Below, in pieces: positions 1 through 9,200 of a stretch of 43,458 nucleotides of DNA. The position numbers and the translations under genes were made by a program. Position 1 is the stretch's first letter. The number at the start of each line of letters is the position of its first letter. Source of the DNA: an uncultured Oscillospiraceae bacterium (GTDB taxonomy: Bacteria; Bacillota; Clostridia; Oscillospirales; Oscillospiraceae); NCBI GenBank assembly GCA_944385705.1, contig CALWYF010000017.1, forward strand, positions 1 through 43,458, given 5' to 3'. Below the pieces are notes generated by a model that had not been told where the DNA came from, did no database searches, and worked only from the letters and a program-made list of their open reading frames with translations.

Positions 1-22
1 CTACACGACGCTCTTCCGATCT
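1..22 (+). other. Illumina TruSeq adapter remnant (not genomic)
   Basis: The first 22 bases equal the 3' end of the standard Illumina TruSeq read-1 adapter, ending in GACGCTCTTCCGATCT. Genomic sequence starts at about base 23. Translated leftwards, the adapter adds a false tail (D-R-K-S-V-V) to the gene that runs off this edge. This marks an untrimmed contig end. Confidence 0.97.
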
Positions 23-1545
23 AGGGAGGAGAGCTTTTCCCTATCCATCCCGGGCATGGCGCCGTACTCCTCCGCTATGTCCATGACCGCCTGGGAAGTC
101 CAGTTCTCACGGCCTGGGAACAGCTCATCCCTGACGGCCATGGATATCATGGAGAACCTGGCGGTGTACTGGTAGAGCCCGCCCTTGTATATCATGCCCT
201 CCAGCAGAGCTGGGATGAAGTCCTCCCGGCTCAGCTCCCCGTCGGAATCCAGATAGGGCAGCAGGTCGGTGAAGAGCCCGGCGTCCACCGCCCCCTCCGG
301 CAGGAAGCTGGTGTCCACCAGGTCGATGTCCTCCGCCCGGCTCAGCTCTATCAGCAGCCGGTCCCGCTCCGCCTCGTCCTGATATACCCAGGAGACTATC
401 TCCACCTTGTACTCCGGGTCGGTGTTGTTGAAACGGATAATGGCGTCCATCATGGCCTTACTGTAGTCGTAGCTGGTGAGGGAATACTGATAGGATTCGG
501 TCCCGGCATTGCCGTAGCAGAGCAGGCGCAGCGGTCTCTTTTCCCTCACCAGCTTGGGGCTGACTTCCACCAGGGAACTGCCCTGCCTGTAGAAGAAGAT
601 GCCCCGGGAGTTTTCAAAGAATGTGAGGCTGCTCAGGCTCTCCAGATTCAGGGCAACGTCGATGTACTTGAATATCTCCGTCTTTTCCCCGGCAGCCGGG
701 TCATAGGCGTAAAGAGCTCCGTCTCCCAGGCACAGTAAGTGCCCGGCATTGCTGGAGCCGTTGACCCGCTCCGCTTCTATGCTGCGGCCCATGTCCAGAC
801 TCAGACTTGCCCTGTCCAGGGGAGCCCAGGCCCCGGAGCGAGTCTGCATCCAGATCTCGCCGTCCATGGTTACTTTTGCTGTGTAGCCCTCTGCATCCGG
901 CTCCGGCTGGGATAGAATGTTCAGCTGCCGGTCTATCTCAAAGAAGGAGCTGTCGGTGCTCAGCAGGGCCCGGTTGGAGTCCAGGGCCAGAAGGGAGGAG
1001 AAAGTGAGCATGCTGGTCTCCGTGGAGGCTCCGCCCTGAAAGGGCACCCGGACGCAGCTGTGGCTCCCGTCGGTGCTGCCGCTTATAACATAGTAGCCCA
1101 GCTCCCGTAAGGGCCCGCCGCTCAGAACTTCCTCCATACTCCGGCCCTCCATCAGCAGTATCCAGAAGCTGTCCTCAGCCATGGAAAGGCTGCGGATACT
1201 GGGCAGATGGGCCTCCCCCGTGTCCAGAGGAAAGCTGCGCCAGCTGCCGGAGACGGTGTCGTATTCCGCCAGGAGGAAGCCGTCCTCGCTGTCCCGGCCC
1301 GCAAGCCATATGCTGTCCCCCAGAGTAGTCCAGGAATCGCACTTTTTAAGCTCCGGGGGGAAGGCTATCTCCCGGGGCACATAGGCCGTAGAAAGCTTGG
1401 CCTCCTCCGTGGGGACGGCCCGGGCCGGGGTTCTCAGCCCGCCAGGATCATCTTTCCCGGAGGAGACGGCCTTGTCCCCTCCCCGGCCGCAGCCGGAGAT
1501 AAGCAGGGCGGCGGCCAGCAGCGCCGCCAGGAGTTTTTTCTTCAT
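23..1545 (-). CDS. Lipoprotein with N-terminal propeller-like region and solute-binding-like domain (3' truncated)
   Basis: The start is the ATG at 1545, preceded at 1552-1558 by a strong GGAGGTG ribosome site. An in-frame ATG at 1566 lies upstream of that site and is less likely. The protein opens with a lipoprotein signal (MKKKLLAALLAAALLISGCG), so it should be anchored outside the membrane. About 330 residues rich in Trp, Asp and Gly follow, reading like beta-propeller or quinoprotein-type blades. From about residue 333 the sequence changes to one resembling an ABC transporter family 1 solute-binding protein (motifs such as RFNNTDPEYKVEI and DIDLVDTSF). The C terminus is missing because the contig ends here and adapter sequence replaces it. 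The ligand is unknown. The family call for the second domain is moderately sure; the propeller reading is inference. Confidence 0.75.
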
Positions 1546-1593
1546 CTCTTGCACCTCCATAATCATAGCCGTATATTATTAAAGACGCAAAAG

Positions 1594-1617
1594 AGCCGGG
1601 CATTTTGCAGCCCGGCT
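1594..1617 (-). terminator. Probable terminator of the flavoprotein gene
   Basis: An 8-bp perfect GC-rich stem (AGCCGGGC at 1594-1601, GCCCGGCT at 1610-1617) has an 8-nt loop. Read leftwards it is followed by only a short T tract (CTTTTG), so it is a modest intrinsic terminator. It lies 112 bases past the stop of the flavoprotein gene. The rest of 1618-1729 shows nothing recognisable. Confidence 0.5.
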
Positions 1618-1729
1618 GAATTTTTCGCTTTTGCTATGAATCAAGAGGGGATGAGACTGCCTCTCAGGCGGATAACGGCGGAAGAAGGCCCACTCCATTT
1701 CACAGTTATGGTCCACTGCGATCTTCTCC

Positions 1730-2272
1730 TTACACTATCCCCGCGCCCATGTCATAGGCCTTTTTAAGCGCCGGATGCCCGGCGGCTTCCCCCTCATCGT
1801 TGAGGCCGCCGGCAAATACGGTGCCCGCCAGACTTGCCCTGGGGAAGCACTCCACCCAGCCGGACAGGCCGGATATGGCTCGCTCCGGCACCTGTTCCTC
1901 GTCCTCCGCAGCTGAAGTGAGCAGATATACCTCCTTGAAAGCGTAGTCGGAGTCAAAAAGGGAATTGGCCCTGTCCAGCAGGGTCTTCATCTGCCCGCTC
2001 ATCTCGTAGTAATAAATGGGGCTGGCAAAGGCTATGACATCGGCATCGTGCATTTTTTCCACGATGGCGGGGGCGTCGTCCCGGATGACGCAGCGGCCAA
2101 GCTTGAGACAGGCAAAGCAGCCCCGGCAGAAGGATATCTGCTTATCCCGCAGTGAGACCCGCTCCAGCTCATGCCCGGCGGAAGCCGCCCCTTCGGCAAA
2201 GGCCTCCGCCAGAGCCTTAGAATTGCTGTTCGCTCTCAGACTGGTGCTGATGACCAGAATCTTTTTAGACAT
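1730..2272 (-). CDS. Iron-sulfur-flavoprotein-like NAD(P)H-dependent oxidoreductase
   Basis: This 180-residue protein has the flavodoxin-like fold of the FMN reductase family: a beta strand and phosphate-binding loop (ILVISTSLRANSNS, residues 5-18) for FMN and the ASPIYYYEMSGQMK stretch typical of the family. Residues 49-61 carry four cysteines (C49, C52, C55, C61) spaced C-x2-C-x2-C-x5-C. That fits the compact motif of iron-sulfur flavoproteins (Isf), which hold a [4Fe-4S] cluster beside FMN; relatives also use such cysteines without a proven cluster. Expected role: cytoplasmic electron transfer or reduction of a quinone, oxygen species or other stressor. The start at 2272 is chosen for the SD site (GGGAGGTT) and fold. 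The longer frame to 2371 would run through the promoter. It is divergent from a MerR regulator that probably controls it. Confidence 0.85.
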   Translation of the reverse strand: MSKKILVISTSLRANSNSKALAEAFAEGAASAGHELERVSLRDKQISFCRGCFACLKLGRCVIRDDAPAIVEKMHDADVIAFASPIYYYEMSGQMKTLLDRANSLFDSDYAFKEVYLLTSAAEDEEQVPERAISGLSGWVECFPRASLAGTVFAGGLNDEGEAAGHPALKKAYDMGAGIV

Positions 2273-2388
2273 TGTATAACCTCCCTGAAAAACCTGAGGG
2301 AAAATGCCCGCACCCATAGGGCTCCCCGCCGGGGCAGACTCCCTCCACAGGCTGCGGCTTGACTTTCCCACCTTGCTGTGATACCCTC

Positions 2389-2419
2389 ATGATAATACCT
2401 TAAGCTGACTTCAGGTCAA
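2389..2419 (-). promoter_or_regulatory. MerR-type promoter and operator for the flavoprotein gene
   Basis: Read leftwards, a -35 TTGACC (2414-2419) and a -10 TATCAT (2389-2394) are separated by 19 bp, the overlong spacing used by MerR-activated promoters. The dyad ACCTTAAG-CTGA-CTTCAGGT (2397-2416, 7 of 8 positions paired) fills the spacer. An overlapping TATTAT (2392-2397) would give a 16-bp spacer, but the dyad supports the 19-bp reading. It lies between the flavoprotein gene and the divergent merR gene. Confidence 0.75.
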
Positions 2420-2461
2420 GATGTTTTTTGAGAACTTGGAAAAAATTTGCGGGAGGCTGCC

Positions 2462-2905
2462 ATGTATACTATAGGCCAGGTGTCTGAGCTGTTCGAAGTG
2501 CCCATATCCACCCTGCGTTATTATGACAGGGAGGGGCTTTTCCCTGACATGGAGCGCAGCTCCGGGATACGCCGTTTTGGGGAGCGGGAGCTGGAAGCCC
2601 TGCGGGTCATCGAGTGCCTGAAGCGTTCGGGCATGGAGATAAAGGACATCAAGCAGTTCATGCTCTGGTGTGCCCGGGGCAGCGAGACCTACCCGGAACG
2701 CCGGGAGCTTTTCCTGCGCCAGAAGGAGACCGTGGAATCTGAGATCCACAAGCTGGAAAAGGTGCTGGATATGCTGCGCTTCAAATGCTGGTATTATGAG
2801 CAGGCCATAGAGGACGGAAATGAGGACCGACTGATGGCCATGCTGCCGGATAAGCTGCCGGAGGAGATACAGGCGATGTATGACAGAGCCCATGGGGATC
2901 AATGA
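2462..2905 (+). CDS. MerR family transcriptional regulator
   Basis: This 147-residue protein begins with the MerR winged helix-turn-helix (MYTIGQVSELFEVPISTLRYYDREGLFP), followed by the wing (SGIRRFGERELEAL) and the segment IECLKRSGMEIKDIKQFM. A long dimerisation helix follows (about residues 78-110), and the C-terminal part is short. The ATG at 2462 with GGGAGG upstream is preferred to an in-frame ATG 15 bases earlier. There is no clear cysteine-based metal site, so it looks like the NmlR/AdhR type of stress or aldehyde responder rather than a mercury sensor. It probably binds the dyad at 2397-2416 and activates the divergent flavoprotein gene. The stop is 21 bases before addB, so it may be cotranscribed with addBA. 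Confidence 0.9.
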   Translation: MYTIGQVSELFEVPISTLRYYDREGLFPDMERSSGIRRFGERELEALRVIECLKRSGMEIKDIKQFMLWCARGSETYPERRELFLRQKETVESEIHKLEKVLDMLRFKCWYYEQAIEDGNEDRLMAMLPDKLPEEIQAMYDRAHGDQ

Positions 2906-2926
2906 GCGGGGAGACTGGAGGCTTAA

Positions 2927-5900
2927 ATGCTGAGACTTATAACAGGCAAGGCGGGCACCGGCAAGACCGCCGTGATAATAGACGAGATAAAGCAGGCAGT
3001 GGAGCGGGAGCAGGGCTCCCGGCTGCTGATAGTCCCGGAGCAGTACAGCCATGAGGCGGAGCGGGAGCTCTGCCTGCGCTGTGGAGACAGGCTCTCCCTC
3101 TACGGCGAGGTTTTCAGCTTTACCGGCCTTGCCCGGCGCATGGCGGGCCGGGTGGGGGGCAGCGGCAAGCCCTACCTGGATAAGGGAGGCAGGCTGCTTT
3201 GCATGGCACTGGCCCTCAGGGACATTGCCCCCAGGCTGAAGGTCTATTCCGCTGCCGGGCGCCGGGCCGAGCTGCAGGACATGCTCCTCCGGGAGCTGGA
3301 CGAGCTGAAGACCGCAGCCGTCGGCTCCCAGCAGCTGCTGGCTGCGGCGGAGGAATGTGAAGGCAGCCTGGCCGATAAGCTTGCGGATATGGCTCTGGTG
3401 CTGGAGAGCTACGATGCCGTGGTGAGCCGGGGCCATGCCGACCCGGCAGACAGGCTGATGGAGCTGGCAAAGCAGATAGAGATAAGCGACCTGGACGAAA
3501 ACACCTGGGTCTATGTGGACGGCTTTACCGATTTCACACGCCAGGAGCAGGAGGTGCTCTGCGCTCTGATGAAAAAGGGCGTGCAGCTCACCGTGTGCCT
3601 GACGCTGGACTCCATGGAGGGGGATAACGAGATATACGAGCTGTCCCGACGCTCCGGCCGATTCCTCCTGAGACAGGCAGAGGAGCTGGGGATAGAAGGT
3701 TCCATAGAGCGGCTGGAGGGCGAGGCGGGAAAGACCCCGGCCCTCAGCTTCTTTAACGACAACATGTTCAGCTATTCCCAGGAGAGCTTTCCTGGCGCCC
3801 AGGGGACAATAGAGCTGTGCCGCTGTGAGAGCATCTCTGCGGAGTGTGAGCTGGCGGCCTCCAGAGCTCTGGCCCTGGTGCGGGATAAAGGCTGCCGCTG
3901 GCGGGATATCTCCGTGCTGGTCCGGGGCTTCGAGGACTACCGGGGCATTCTGGAGAGCGCTTTCCGTCACTATGGGGTGCCCCTGTATACCGCTCGCAAG
4001 AGCGAGGTGCTGCAGCGGCCTCTGGCGGCTCTCATCAGCGGAGTGTTCGAGATTTTCCAGTCCGGCTGGGGAGTGGACGAGGTAACGGCCTATCTGCGTA
4101 CCGGGCTCACGGGCCTGGACCGGGACAGCTGTGATGAGCTGGAGAGCTATATATTCAAGTGGCAGCTGAGGGCCCCGGCCTGGGAGCGCAGCCGAAGATG
4201 GCGGCAGCACCCGGAGGGCTACGGCATGGAATACGACCAGGCGGCGGAGGAGAGGCTGGAGAGGATAAATGCCTCCCGGCGCTTTATAGCCCGGCCCCTG
4301 CTGGATTACTATCAGGCGGCTGCTCAGGCAGAGTCCGCCCTGGGCCAGGCCCAGGCCTTTGCCGTCCTGCTGGAGAAGCTGAAGCTGGGAGATACTCTGG
4401 AGCTGCGCTCCCGGGAGCTGGGAGAAGAGGGCCGGGAGGAGCTGGCGGCGGAGTACCGACAGCTCTGGGACATAAGCGTTTCGGCTCTGGAGCAGTTTGC
4501 CGCCATATTGGGAGACAGCCCCATGGACATGGAGGAATTCGGCAAGCTGTTTTTGCTCATGCTCTCAAAATACGACATCGGCACCATCCCCGTGTCTCTG
4601 GACCGGGTCAGCGCCGGGGACTTTGACCGCAACCGCCGCCGCAGCCTGAAGCACCTCATGGTGCTGGGGGCCAGCGATGAGCGCCTGCCCTATGTGCAGG
4701 AGCAGGCCGGGGTCTTCTCCCAGGAGGAGCGGCAGCAGCTGCTGGCGCTGGACCTGGACCTGGGCGGCGGCGGAGACAGCGAGCTGTGGCGGGAGTTTTC
4801 CCTGATATATAACGGCCTGAGCCTGCCCTCGGAGAGCCTGCTTTTAAGCTGCCCCATGACCGACGGGGAGGGGGGCGAGCTGCGCCCCGCCTTTGTCTTC
4901 AACCGGGCAAGGGCCGTCTTCGGCCTGGAGGTAAAAACGCCGGAGCTGTCCAGACTGCGCATGGCGGCGGAGGGCCCGGCCCTCAGTCTGGCCGCCTGGG
5001 CCATAAAGGGCGGCGGCAGCCGGGAACAGGCGGCGGCGGAGTATTTCAGGGCCAGACAGCCGGAGCGCATGGCAAAGCTGGAAGCGGCGGCCAGGCTGGG
5101 CCGTGGCCGCCTGTCCCCCGCCATGGTGGAGAAGCTCTACGGCAAGCGCCTGCGCCTCAGCGCCTCCCGGATAGACAAATTTGCCGGCTGCAAATTTGCC
5201 TACTTCTGCCAATACGGCCTGAGGGCAAAGCCCAATAAACCCGCCAGCTTCAGCCCTCCGGAGATAGGCAGCTTCATGCACTATGTGCTGGAGAACACCG
5301 CCCGGGAGGTGAAGGCCCTGGGGGGCTTCAAGGCTGTGAGCGGGGATGAACTGCGCAGGCTCTGCGACAAATATATAGAACAGTTCGTAAAAGAGGAGCT
5401 GGAGGACTTCCGGGAGAAGTCCAGCCGCTTCGTTTATCTGTTCAAGAGACTGAAAAAGGACATATATCAGGTGGTGGAGGACATGGCGGCGGAGCTGCGC
5501 CGCTCCGACTTTGAACCCCTGGACTTTGAGCTGGATTTTTCCAACGCCCAGGATTTTCCACCCATAGAGCTGGGGGATGGAGAGGACCGTCTGACCCTCA
5601 GCGGCATAGCCGACAGGGTGGACGGCTGGCTCCACGACGGGAAGCTCTACCTCAGAGTAGTGGACTACAAGACGGGGAGGAAGAAATTCAGCCTCTCCGA
5701 TGTCTGGTACGGCATGGGTCTTCAGATGCTGCTGTATCTTTTCGCCTTGGAGAGAGACGGGAAAAAGCGCTACGGCCGCGAGATAGTGCCGGCGGGGGTC
5801 ATGTATATCCCTGCCAGAAACGCCATGCTCAGCCTGAGCCGGGCCCCTGAGGAGGGGGAGGCGGAGGGAAAGCGCCTGGAGGAGATACGGCGCAGCGGCC

Positions 5901-6262
5901 TGGTGCTGGAGGATATGGAGCTGCTGGAGGCCTGGGAACAGGGGGAGGACAAGCAGTATATCCCGGTAAAGTTCCGATCAGGAAAGCCTTCGGCGGAGTC
6001 CCTGGCCTCTCTGGAGCGCATGGGCATATTGAGGCAGCACATAGCCCGGACTCTGCGGGGCATGGCCCGGCAGCTACGCCAGGGCAGCATAGCTGCCGAC
6101 CCCTATTACCGCAGCCAGCAGGAGAACGCCTGCCTCAACTGCGACTATTACGACGCCTGCCATTTCTCCGACGGCGAGAACGGGGAGAACTGCCGTTATA
6201 TGCCAAAACTCTCCGGGGAGAAGGTCTGGGCCATGCTGGACGGAGGTGAAGAAGATGAGTGA
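2927..6262 (+). CDS. addB: ATP-dependent helicase/nuclease subunit AddB
   Basis: AddB is the second subunit of AddAB, the Gram-positive counterpart of RecBCD, which resects double-strand breaks to a Chi site and prepares DNA for RecA. At 1111 residues it is close to the usual length (about 1160). Visible features are a Walker A site at residues 7-14 (GKAGTGKT) and a C-terminal PD-(D/E)xK nuclease around D913 and K915 (VVDYKTGRKKF). Four cysteines fit the [4Fe-4S] staple: C755 (GCKFAYFC) and C1069, C1072, C1078 (ACLNCDYYDAC). An SD-like GGAGG precedes the ATG. The gene overlaps addA by 8 bases, which suggests translational coupling and stoichiometric assembly. Confidence 0.97.
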   Translation: MLRLITGKAGTGKTAVIIDEIKQAVEREQGSRLLIVPEQYSHEAERELCLRCGDRLSLYGEVFSFTGLARRMAGRVGGSGKPYLDKGGRLLCMALALRDIAPRLKVYSAAGRRAELQDMLLRELDELKTAAVGSQQLLAAAEECEGSLADKLADMALVLESYDAVVSRGHADPADRLMELAKQIEISDLDENTWVYVDGFTDFTRQEQEVLCALMKKGVQLTVCLTLDSMEGDNEIYELSRRSGRFLLRQAEELGIEGSIERLEGEAGKTPALSFFNDNMFSYSQESFPGAQGTIELCRCESISAECELAASRALALVRDKGCRWRDISVLVRGFEDYRGILESAFRHYGVPLYTARKSEVLQRPLAALISGVFEIFQSGWGVDEVTAYLRTGLTGLDRDSCDELESYIFKWQLRAPAWERSRRWRQHPEGYGMEYDQAAEERLERINASRRFIARPLLDYYQAAAQAESALGQAQAFAVLLEKLKLGDTLELRSRELGEEGREELAAEYRQLWDISVSALEQFAAILGDSPMDMEEFGKLFLLMLSKYDIGTIPVSLDRVSAGDFDRNRRRSLKHLMVLGASDERLPYVQEQAGVFSQEERQQLLALDLDLGGGGDSELWREFSLIYNGLSLPSESLLLSCPMTDGEGGELRPAFVFNRARAVFGLEVKTPELSRLRMAAEGPALSLAAWAIKGGGSREQAAAEYFRARQPERMAKLEAAARLGRGRLSPAMVEKLYGKRLRLSASRIDKFAGCKFAYFCQYGLRAKPNKPASFSPPEIGSFMHYVLENTAREVKALGGFKAVSGDELRRLCDKYIEQFVKEELEDFREKSSRFVYLFKRLKKDIYQVVEDMAAELRRSDFEPLDFELDFSNAQDFPPIELGDGEDRLTLSGIADRVDGWLHDGKLYLRVVDYKTGRKKFSLSDVWYGMGLQMLLYLFALERDGKKRYGREIVPAGVMYIPARNAMLSLSRAPEEGEAEGKRLEEIRRSGLVLEDMELLEAWEQGEDKQYIPVKFRSGKPSAESLASLERMGILRQHIARTLRGMARQLRQGSIAADPYYRSQQENACLNCDYYDACHFSDGENGENCRYMPKLSGEKVWAMLDGGEEDE

Positions 6263-9200
6263 ATTCAGACCCACGCCTGCCCAGGCGGCGGCTATAGAGG
6301 CCCGGGGCAGCGCTCTGCTGGTGTCCGCCGGGGCGGGCAGCGGCAAGACCAGAGTGCTCACGGAGCGGCTCATGAGCCGCCTCTGCGACGATAAGGAGCC
6401 TATGGACCTGGACGGCTTTCTGATAATCACCTTTACCCGGGCAGCCGCAGGGGAACTGCGGGGCAGGATAATGGAGGAGCTGGCGGAGCGGCTGGCAAAA
6501 GAGCCGGGAAACCGGAGACTGCGCCGTCAGAACGCCCTGTGCGCCAAAGCCCAGATAGGCACCATACACAGCTTCTGCGCCTCCCTGCTGAGGGAGAACT
6601 GCCATCTGCTGGGCCTGAGCCCGGATTTCAAGATAGTGGAGGAGGAGAGGGCCGAGAGCATGAAGCAGACGGCCCTGGAGCGGGTGCTGGAAAAGCGCTA
6701 TGAGCGCCCCCAGGACCATCCGGGCTTTCTCAGCCTGGCGGACACCGTGGGGGCGGGCCGCTCCGACGAGCGCCTGGCGGCCCTGGTGCTGAGCCTCCAC
6801 AGCCGGATGCAGTGCCACGCCCGGCCGGAGCTCTGGGCCCGGGAGCAGGTAGCGGCCCTTAAGACTCCGGCCAGGGATGTGGCGGATACGCCTTGGGGCC
6901 GGGAGATACTGGCGGAGGCCCGGGGAGTGGCCGCTTATTGGTCCGGAGAGCTGGACCGGCTAATGGCTCTGATGGCCCAGGAGGAGAAAATAAGCGCCGC
7001 CTATATGGACAGCTTTTCCCATACTGCGGAGGATGTCAGGGAGCTGAGCCGCAGCCTGGAGACGGGCTGGGACCGGGCCAGGGCCTGCCTGCCGGTGAGC
7101 TTCGACCGCCTCAAGGGCCTGAGAAATTCCCCGGACCCGGCTCTGTCGGAGCTGATGAAAACCCGCCGGGAGGCCTGCAAAAAGGCCATGAAGGGCCTGG
7201 AGGAGCTGCTCTATGCACCCTCGGAGCAGCTGCTTCGCGAGATGGAGCAGACGGCCCCGGCCATGGAGGCCCTGCTGGAGCTGACCCTGGACTTTGACAG
7301 GGAATTTGAAAAGGACAAGCAGCGGCGTTCCCTGGTGGACTATTCGGACCTGGAACACTATGCCGCCCGGCTTTTAACCGATGAGGCCGGACAGCCCACG
7401 GCCCTGGCCCGGCAGCTGTCGGAGCGCTACGGGGAGATAATGGTGGACGAGTACCAGGACGTGAGCCGGGTCCAGGACACCATATTCCGGGCCATATCCC
7501 GGGAGGGCAGGAACCTCTTTATGGTGGGGGACGTGAAGCAGTCCATCTACCGTTTCCGTCTGGCGGACCCGGAGATATTCACCGAGAAATATCTCAGCTA
7601 TTCCGATACCGCAGAAGCGGGACAGCCCCGGCGCATACTCCTGAGAGAGAACTTCCGCTCCCGCCGGGAGATATTGGAGGGGGCCAACGCCGTGTTTTCC
7701 CTGTGCATGTCCCGGCGGCTGGGGGACATGGACTATGACGATGCCGCAGCCCTGAGGTACGGAGCAAATTATGAGGGCAGCGTGCCTGCCCCTGAGCTCA
7801 TACTTCTTGACGCTGCCGCAGGGGAGGAGGACAGCCCGGACAGAACAGCCAAGGAGGCCGCCTTCGTGGCGGAAAAAATAAAGGATTTGATGGAGAGCGG
7901 CTGCACCGTCTCCGGCCGGGACGGCCCCCGGCCCCTGGAGTATGGGGATATAGCCATTCTTCTTCGCTCGGGCAATGCCGTAGGGCCGGCATATAGACGG
8001 GCGCTCATCCAGCGGGGCATACCTGTGGCCTCCGTCCAGGGGGGGGATTATTTCGACTCCCTGGAGGTGTCGTCTCTGGTGTCGCTGCTGGCGGTGCTGG
8101 ATAATCCCCATCAGGACGTGCCCCTCATCGCCGTGCTCCGCTCCGGCGCCTTTGCTTTCACCCCGGATGAGCTGACGGAGATACGCAGCGCCGACAGAAA
8201 GGGAGACTTCTATACCGCCCTGAAGGCCGCCGGGGAGCACAGCGAAAAATGCCGGGACTTTCTTGAGCTGCTGGAACAGCTGCGGGACCTGGCGGCGGAC
8301 ATGTCAATGGCGGAGCTGAGCTGGCTGCTGCTGGACCGGCTGGATCTTCTGGCTCTGTGCAGCGCCATGGAGGACGGGGAGCGGAGGCGGGAGCGGCTTA
8401 TGGCCTTCATAACCCTGGCGGAACGCTATGAGAGCAGCGGTTACAGGGGTCTGCACCGCTTCGTGCTGTGGCTGCGCAAGCTCAGCGAAAAGGGCCAGGA
8501 GCCTGCCCTGGGTGCCGCCGGCAGCTCGGCGGTGCAGATAATGAGCATACATAAATCCAAGGGATTGGAGTTTCCCGTGGTCTTCCTCTGCGACACGGCC
8601 CGGCGCTTCAACCGGCAGGACAGCCGGGACACGGTGCTGGTGCATCCTGTGCTGGGCCTGGGCCCGAAGCTCACGGACGCTCTCCGGCGGGTGGAGTACC
8701 CCACCCTGGCCAGAAACGCCATAAAACTGCGCCTGGAGCGGGAGATGCTCTCGGAGGAGATGCGCCTTCTGTACGTGGCCATGACCCGGGCCCGGGAGCG
8801 GCTGTTCATTACCGCAGCGGTGAAAAAGCCTGAGGAGACGGTGGAGAAGGCAGGCGGCCTGGTGTCCCGGCCCATGGCCCCGGAGCTGCTGAGCCAGGCG
8901 GGGTCCATGGCGGACTGGCTTATATACGCCGCCCTGGCCGACGGCGGGGAGCATCTGAGTCTGAGCCTTCCCGGCCGGGAAGCCCAAAAGACGGCGGAGG
9001 CTGAAGAGGAAAGGGAGAAACCGGCGGCGGACTCGGCGGAGCTCGGGGAGCTGGAGCGGGAGCTGAGCTTTGTGTATCCCCATAGGGATGCGGAGGAGCT
9101 GCCCTCAAAGGTCACCGCTACGGAGCTTAAGGGCCACTGGGAACAGGATGCCGAGGCGGTGAATCTCACGGAAAAACCGTCGGGAATATTCCGTATGCCG

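Noticed and set aside
1562-1590. TTGCGT-17-TATGAT as promoter of the truncated lipoprotein
   Set aside because: Transcription would begin near 1555, inside the ribosome site at 1552-1558, so it could not yield a usable message.
2411-4210. Long open frame of 599 codons on the opposite strand of merR and addB
   Set aside because: It mirrors two clearly conserved genes, has a low-complexity His/Leu/Gln-rich translation and no family motif. It is a by-product of high-GC codon use.
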